Below, piece by piece: positions 59,747-64,000 of a stretch of 64,000 nt of DNA. The stretch spans positions 3,224,001-3,288,000 of the forward strand of contig OW818666.1 in NCBI GenBank assembly GCA_942493035.1. The letters are read 5' to 3'. Below the pieces are notes generated by a model. It ran no database searches. It saw only the letters and a program-made list of their open reading frames with translations, and was not told where the DNA came from. The DNA is from WRGT01 sp942493035. GTDB lineage: Bacteria; Spirochaetota; UBA4802; UBA5550. Position numbers and translations under genes: made by a program. Within the stretch, counting starts at the first letter, position 1, and each line of letters begins with the position of its first letter.

Positions 59747-62464
59747 ATGAGTGACAAAATAAAGAAAAAACTATTCATACTGGACGGTCACGCCCTCTGC
59801 TACAGGGCGTACTTCGCCTTCATAAAGAATCCGCTTAAGAATTCATCGGGACAGAATACTTCAGCAATTTTCGGCTTCGCCAGAATGCTTTTTAAACTTA
59901 TAAAAGAACAGAATCCCGATTATCTTGCAGTTGCATTTGATCCTCCGCAGAAATCATTCAGATTTAAACTTTACGAAGAGTATAAGGCAAACAGGGTAAA
60001 AATGCCCGATGATATGAGAAGCCAGATCGGCGAAATAAAGCGCATGGTTGAGACTCTCGGTATAACAACACTTGAGCATGCCGACTACGAGGCAGATGAT
60101 GTACTCGGAACAGTGGCGGAAAAATTCTCATCGGACGAACTGGAAGTATACCTTGTAACGGGCGACAAAGACGCATACCAGCTGGTGAAGGATAATGTCC
60201 GTATATATGCAAACACTAAAGGTATCTCGGAGTACGAAATTTACGATGCCGAGGGTGTTGTAAATAAAGTCGGTCTCGGTCCCGATCAGATAATTGATTA
60301 CATGGCGCTCATGGGTGACACGTCGGATAACGTTCCCGGAGTAAAAGGTATCGGTGAAAAAACGGCTCTGAAACTCATAACAGAGTACGGAACTCTTGAA
60401 AAGCTTTATGAAAATGTAGATTCTATAAAAGGCAAAACTGGTGAGATGCTGCGAGGCGGAAAAGAGATGGCCCTCCTCAGCAGGGATCTTGTTACAATAA
60501 GAAGAGATGTTCCTCTCGATGCAGAGCTTACCGATATGGAGTTTAATGAGATAAACCCCGAAACAGCAATTGAATACTTCAATGGTATCGAGATGGAATC
60601 TGTTGCGAAAGATTTTTTTCAGGGAGTAAAATCTGAAAAGAAAATTTCCGGCATGGAGAGCTCCAGAGAATATGTGACAATTAAAACCGAGGCCGAACTT
60701 AAACAGATGATCGAAGAGATCCGGAAAGCCGGCATACTCTCCTTCGATACAGAGACGGACTCAATCCATCCCGTGGAAGCTAATCTTGTGGGGATGTCAT
60801 TTTCGATAAGAGAGAACAGCGGATGGTTCCTCCCTCTTCAGAGCCAGGGACTCTTCGGCGGAGATTACCCCGATCCTTCCGTTTCAATACCCATGGTTAA
60901 GCCTATACTTGAAGATGAGAAGATAAAAAAAGTCGGACAGAACATAAAGTTCGATCTTCTTGTGCTGAAACGCGCGAAGATTGAACTGCGGGGAATATAT
61001 TTCGATACAATGATAGCCTCATATCTTCTCAATCCTGCAGAGAGAAGGCACAACATGGATGATCTGGCCGAGAAGTATCTCAACTACAAAACAATAACAT
61101 ACAAAGAGCTTACCGGAACCGGGAAGAACGCAATCCCTCTCTCTGAAGTACCACTCGAACGGCTCGCCGAGTATGCAACTGAGGATGCCGATATAACTTT
61201 CAGATTGTATAAACTCTTTAAGCCGATGCTTGAGAAAGAGAACCTCACCACTCTATTTGAAACAATAGAGATGCCTCTGCTTTCAGTGCTTGCTGACATG
61301 GAGTACGCAGGGGTAAAAATTGACACAGCTCATTTTGAAAAGATGAAGAAAACGATTGTAGAGAGAGTTAAAGAGGTGGAGAAACAGATCTACTCTCTTG
61401 CCGGGCAGGAGTTCAACATCAACTCCACGAAGGAACTATCTTCTATTCTTTTTGACAAACTTCAGCTCAGAACAGCAAGGAAAACCAAAACAGGTTTCTC
61501 GACGGATATACAGGTTCTTGAAACTTTAAAGGGGAGTCACGAAATCATTGATTATCTCATAGACTACAGAACGCTGAGCAAACTACACAGCACATATATA
61601 GACTCTCTGCCGAAAATGATAAACAGATACACAGGGAGAATTCATACATCGTACAACCAGACTATTGCTGCAACGGGGAGACTATCATCAACAGATCCCA
61701 ATCTGCAGAATATCCCGATACGGGACGAATTCGGCGGACAGATCAGAAAAGGCTTTGTTCCGGAGAAAGGTTTTCTTCTAATGTCTGCGGACTATTCACA
61801 GATTGAACTCCGCCTTGCTGCACACTACTCAAATGACGCAAATATGATATCAGCATTCAGGGATAAAATAGATATTCACAGCATGACAGCATCTTCAGTC
61901 TTCGGTGTTTCAATTCCGGACATTACACCCGATATGCGGAGACAGGCTAAGATTATAAACTTCGCTACAATATACGGAGTTTCACCTTACGGCCTGTCAC
62001 AGCAGGCTGAGATAAGCATGAAAGAGGCCGCTGAATTTATAAAAATTTACTTTCAAACTTATCCCGGTTTCAGGAATTATATTGATACAACAATTGAATT
62101 TGCAAAAGAACACGGATATGTTCAGACGCTTATGGGGAGAAAACGCCCAGTCCCCGAGATTACATCAGAAACACATTTTCGCAGAGAGGGAGCCGAGCGT
62201 ATTGCCATCAATACTCCGCTTCAGGGAACATCTGCCGATATGATAAAGATAGCCATGATAAACATAGCGAAGGAGATGACTGATAAAAAACTCCGCTCAC
62301 GAATGATAATGCAGGTTCATGATGAACTTGTATTTGAAGTACACGAAGATGAAAAAGAATTAATGGAAGATATGATCCGTGATAAAATGGAGAATGCCCT
62401 GAAGCTCAATGTACCGGTAATAGTTGAAATAGGAATTGGACAGAACTGGGACGAGGCTCACTAG
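59747..62464 (+). CDS. polA: DNA polymerase I
   Basis: A 905-residue three-domain repair and primer-removal polymerase. The ATG at 59747 with CGGGAG is preferred; an in-frame TTG eight codons upstream is less likely. The 5'-nuclease domain (1-290) shows LFILDGHALCYRAYFAF and GDTSDNVPGVKGIGEKTA. The 3'-5' exonuclease domain keeps its metal ligands (SFDTETDSI). The polymerase palm has SADYSQIELRLAAHYS, the O-helix MRRQAKIINFATIYGVSPYGLSQ and VHDELVFEV. All catalytic sites are intact, so it should proofread. It follows the cNMP-binding gene. Confidence 0.97.
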   Translation: MSDKIKKKLFILDGHALCYRAYFAFIKNPLKNSSGQNTSAIFGFARMLFKLIKEQNPDYLAVAFDPPQKSFRFKLYEEYKANRVKMPDDMRSQIGEIKRMVETLGITTLEHADYEADDVLGTVAEKFSSDELEVYLVTGDKDAYQLVKDNVRIYANTKGISEYEIYDAEGVVNKVGLGPDQIIDYMALMGDTSDNVPGVKGIGEKTALKLITEYGTLEKLYENVDSIKGKTGEMLRGGKEMALLSRDLVTIRRDVPLDAELTDMEFNEINPETAIEYFNGIEMESVAKDFFQGVKSEKKISGMESSREYVTIKTEAELKQMIEEIRKAGILSFDTETDSIHPVEANLVGMSFSIRENSGWFLPLQSQGLFGGDYPDPSVSIPMVKPILEDEKIKKVGQNIKFDLLVLKRAKIELRGIYFDTMIASYLLNPAERRHNMDDLAEKYLNYKTITYKELTGTGKNAIPLSEVPLERLAEYATEDADITFRLYKLFKPMLEKENLTTLFETIEMPLLSVLADMEYAGVKIDTAHFEKMKKTIVERVKEVEKQIYSLAGQEFNINSTKELSSILFDKLQLRTARKTKTGFSTDIQVLETLKGSHEIIDYLIDYRTLSKLHSTYIDSLPKMINRYTGRIHTSYNQTIAATGRLSSTDPNLQNIPIRDEFGGQIRKGFVPEKGFLLMSADYSQIELRLAAHYSNDANMISAFRDKIDIHSMTASSVFGVSIPDITPDMRRQAKIINFATIYGVSPYGLSQQAEISMKEAAEFIKIYFQTYPGFRNYIDTTIEFAKEHGYVQTLMGRKRPVPEITSETHFRREGAERIAINTPLQGTSADMIKIAMINIAKEMTDKKLRSRMIMQVHDELVFEVHEDEKELMEDMIRDKMENALKLNVPVIVEIGIGQNWDEAH

Positions 62465-62537
62465 AATTAAAACTAAGTGTCATTGTTCTCCGCTGTACCA
62501 TCGGTGCGGCGGAAAACAAATATTAAGCAGTTACCCT

Positions 62538-62830
62538 TTATTCAACTTCTCGTTCATACTCAGATTCAAATGTCCCTCCGGTAATAACTTTAGTTGTTGT
62601 ATAATCTGAATGATCTAATACTTTACCTGTTAATGTCCCGCTGATTGCACCACCATTTTCCGTACTCCATTCATTCACGGTTATTGTAAACTCATCGTCT
62701 ACTGCACTGTATAGTGTACTCGCACTATCATCGGAAATTTCAAAGTCAACCCAATCCTCAACTCCAACTGTAGATATAGTATTTGTAGCAACTGAATTGG
62801 TGAGATCAATATCAATCCGATTGAATTGGC
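62538..62830 (-). pseudogene. 3' remnant of a secreted beta-rich protein gene
   Basis: A coding-like minus-strand frame of about 95 codons ends at the TAA at 62538-62540, with residues such as RIDIDLTNSVATN, EDWVDFEISDDSASTLYSAV and NGGAISGTLTGKVLDHSDY. The pattern fits the C-terminal part of an exported beta-sandwich protein. The frame stays open upstream to about 63050 but has no ATG and loses protein-like character beyond about 62830. The gene is therefore truncated at its 5' side. The family is not identified. Confidence 0.5.
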
Positions 62831-62845
62831 GGAGACAAAAAAATG

Positions 62846-63032
62846 TAATACTATATCCATTATGGCCGGAATAACATTTAATCTGAAGAAATTTTAGAAA
62901 GTTATAAGTGATAAAGTTTGGGGTGAGATTAAATCTACGATGATTTGAGGTGGAGGGAACGATAAAATTTATTATGCCATTATCATAACAAAAAAGTATG
63001 GTAAAATCAGTTTGCCTGAAATAAGGATAAAA
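62846..63032 (+). pseudogene. possible degenerate coding fragment
   Basis: A plus-strand frame reads FNLKKF, stop, KVISDKVWGEIKSTMI, stop, GGGNDKIYYAIIITKKYGKISLPEI. The two stops sit inside otherwise protein-like text, as in a decayed mobile gene. It is the opposite strand to the remnant next to it. The call is tentative; the rest of the 818-base gap 62465-63282 contains a truncated family A repeat and AT-rich sequence. Confidence 0.25.
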
Positions 63033-63060
63033 GTTCTTTTTACTTCTTAATTAATCGACA

Positions 63061-63139
63061 GGCAAGGGGCAGCGCCTCTGTAATCCCCCATTTCTCACAC
63101 AAAACGAAAAGCTGTGTCCCAAAAAATAATCTGCTACCT
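63061..63139. repeat. truncated palindromic element, family A copy 4
   Basis: Half of a family A element in reverse orientation: part of the core (GTAATCCCCCATTTCTC), one degenerate hairpin, CCCAAAAAATAATCTGCTACCT at 63118-63139 being the conserved end. The other half is missing. Confidence 0.7.
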
Positions 63140-63282
63140 GACTTTATTGAATTCAGATTTTAATATGTAAAACTACAAAAAAGTGCTTGTAAGGATTATA
63201 AAGATGGTCTTTATTAAACTGTTATTTTAGAATATTAAAAGTGGTTGTGCCTGCAAATTCTGATTCGGGGAACTAAAATATT

Positions 63283-64000
63283 ATGATAAAAATTAAAATA
63301 TCTCTACTGAAAAAAAGACCAGTCATCTATACTATAATAATGACTATACTTTTTTCACTTATTCTATTTTCATCTGTTTTTACCCAGAGCGTGAAAAGTG
63401 ATAATCAGAGAAATTATGAAGAGGGAAAATTCAAGGAACCCGCAGTGGCCGATGATTCGGTGCTGAGAATTATTCAGGCAACACCCTGGGGTGATCTCAC
63501 AGTTTCAGATTCAGGGAAAGAGATCTATGTTATGTTCAATCATCCCCTGGTTCCGGTTGCAATGCTTGAAAATGAAACAAAAGGGGTCTTTTCGGTTACT
63601 CCGTATGTGAAGGGTAAATTCAGATGGTATGGAAGCAGGATATGTTCTTTCAAACCGGATAACCTCTGGGAAACCGGTATTGATTACAAAATAACAATTC
63701 CGGCAGGTCTTAAATCTGTTAACGACAAGACGTTGAAAAATGAGTATACTTTCAGTTTTAATATTATCGCACCCGAACTGGACGTATCAATAAATTCCAC
63801 AGGTTCATATTCATCAGAAATTGATTATGATCAGGCAATTATGCTGCGCTTTAATTTTCCCGTTAGAATAGAGGACCTTTATAAACATCTTTCAATCAAA
63901 TCCGGAATTTTTAAAAGCTATGAGTTTATAATCACTCCGGTGAAAAAAAATCAGGGTCAGGCAAGTGTGGACGACTCTTCAAATGAAAAAAGAGGTGTTG
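63283..64000 (+). CDS. alpha-2-macroglobulin-like exported protein, N-terminal part
   Basis: An open frame from the ATG at 63283 runs off the window after 239 codons. A hydrophobic segment at residues about 15-35 (VIYTIIMTILFSLILFSSVF) is a signal peptide or anchor. The following GDLTVSDSGKEIYVMFNHPLVPVAML and VTPYVKGKFRWYGSRICSFKPDNLWETGIDYKITIPAG match the beginning of bacterial alpha-2-macroglobulin (MG1, Ig-like) proteins, large periplasmic protease traps often encoded with pbpC. The thioester and bait region would lie beyond this window, so the family call rests on the N-terminus only. Confidence 0.7.
   Translation, partial: MIKIKISLLKKRPVIYTIIMTILFSLILFSSVFTQSVKSDNQRNYEEGKFKEPAVADDSVLRIIQATPWGDLTVSDSGKEIYVMFNHPLVPVAMLENETKGVFSVTPYVKGKFRWYGSRICSFKPDNLWETGIDYKITIPAGLKSVNDKTLKNEYTFSFNIIAPELDVSINSTGSYSSEIDYDQAIMLRFNFPVRIEDLYKHLSIKSGIFKSYEFIITPVKKNQGQASVDDSSNEKRGV

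Noticed and set aside
1..64000. CRISPR arrays, tRNA and rRNA genes
   Set aside because: Intergenic regions were read on both strands; no direct-repeat arrays with spacers, cloverleaf sequences or rRNA signatures were found. Short tRNA-like remnants could be missed by eye.

Overview
The window looks like a stretch of a Gram-negative, AT-rich bacterial chromosome, most likely a spirochaete or a near relative. This is inference: it rests on a 7TM-DISM receptor kinase, a class III nucleotide cyclase and a cyclic-nucleotide-binding protein, signal peptidase II with several lipoproteins, outer-membrane proteins, and the base composition. No rRNA, tRNA or CRISPR array was seen. Housekeeping genes (ileS, lspA, xseA/xseB, nth, rdgB, polA) alternate with signalling genes and an unusually dense set of short palindromic repeats.

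Layout. 1-7.3 kb: PhnA-like protein, aldo/keto reductase, then a minus-strand TetR / RND (MMPL) / LolA-like / outer-membrane-protein export operon with tandem operator-like repeats at its promoter. 7.3-8.5 kb: an intact IS30-family element (22-bp terminal inverted repeats) inserted in a palindromic repeat. 8.7-12 kb: ileS-lspA with a terminator. 12.3-22 kb: a hybrid histidine kinase with a LytTR output domain, then a consensus promoter driving a membrane cyclase, a coiled-coil membrane protein, an outer-membrane protein and a lipoprotein with InlB-type and GLUG repeats. 22-33 kb: exonuclease VII, inositol monophosphatase, Hpt, methyltransferase, nth-rdgB, a PAS/GAF kinase with its response regulator, and QueD. 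33-35.4 kb: a DegT-family protein without its catalytic lysine, and RlpA.

35.4-43.8 kb is a complete minus-strand aromatic operon: aroF-aroB-aroD-aroE/K fusion-aroA-aroC-aroQ/pheA-tyrA, taking E4P and PEP to the Phe and Tyr keto acids. Its leader contains a previously unlisted 37-residue ORF with the run FGFGFFYFYFY, followed by an intrinsic terminator and a competing helix. This is a classic ribosome-dependent attenuator. A perfect 8-bp inverted repeat also overlaps the promoter.

43.8-54.2 kb is the strongest candidate for an undescribed system: class III aminotransferase, class II aldolase, a zinc-ligand-less pseudo-aldolase, a large NAD-glutamate dehydrogenase, a TetR regulator, an FGGY kinase and an MFS permease with a periplasmic insert. 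Three palindromes with the same core (AAGTGAGT-4-ACTCACTT) sit before the three transcription units, two of them overlapping matching TTGACA/TAAAGT promoters. I infer a nitrogen-containing polyol or sugar that is imported, transaminated, phosphorylated and cleaved, with glutamate dehydrogenase recycling the amino acceptor. The substrate is unknown.

54.2-64 kb: the TIGR03915/TIGR03916 radical-SAM pair, TrmO, a degenerate GHKL-like protein, a membrane-anchored protein, a cNMP-binding protein, polA, a gene remnant, and the start of an alpha-2-macroglobulin-like protein that runs off the window.
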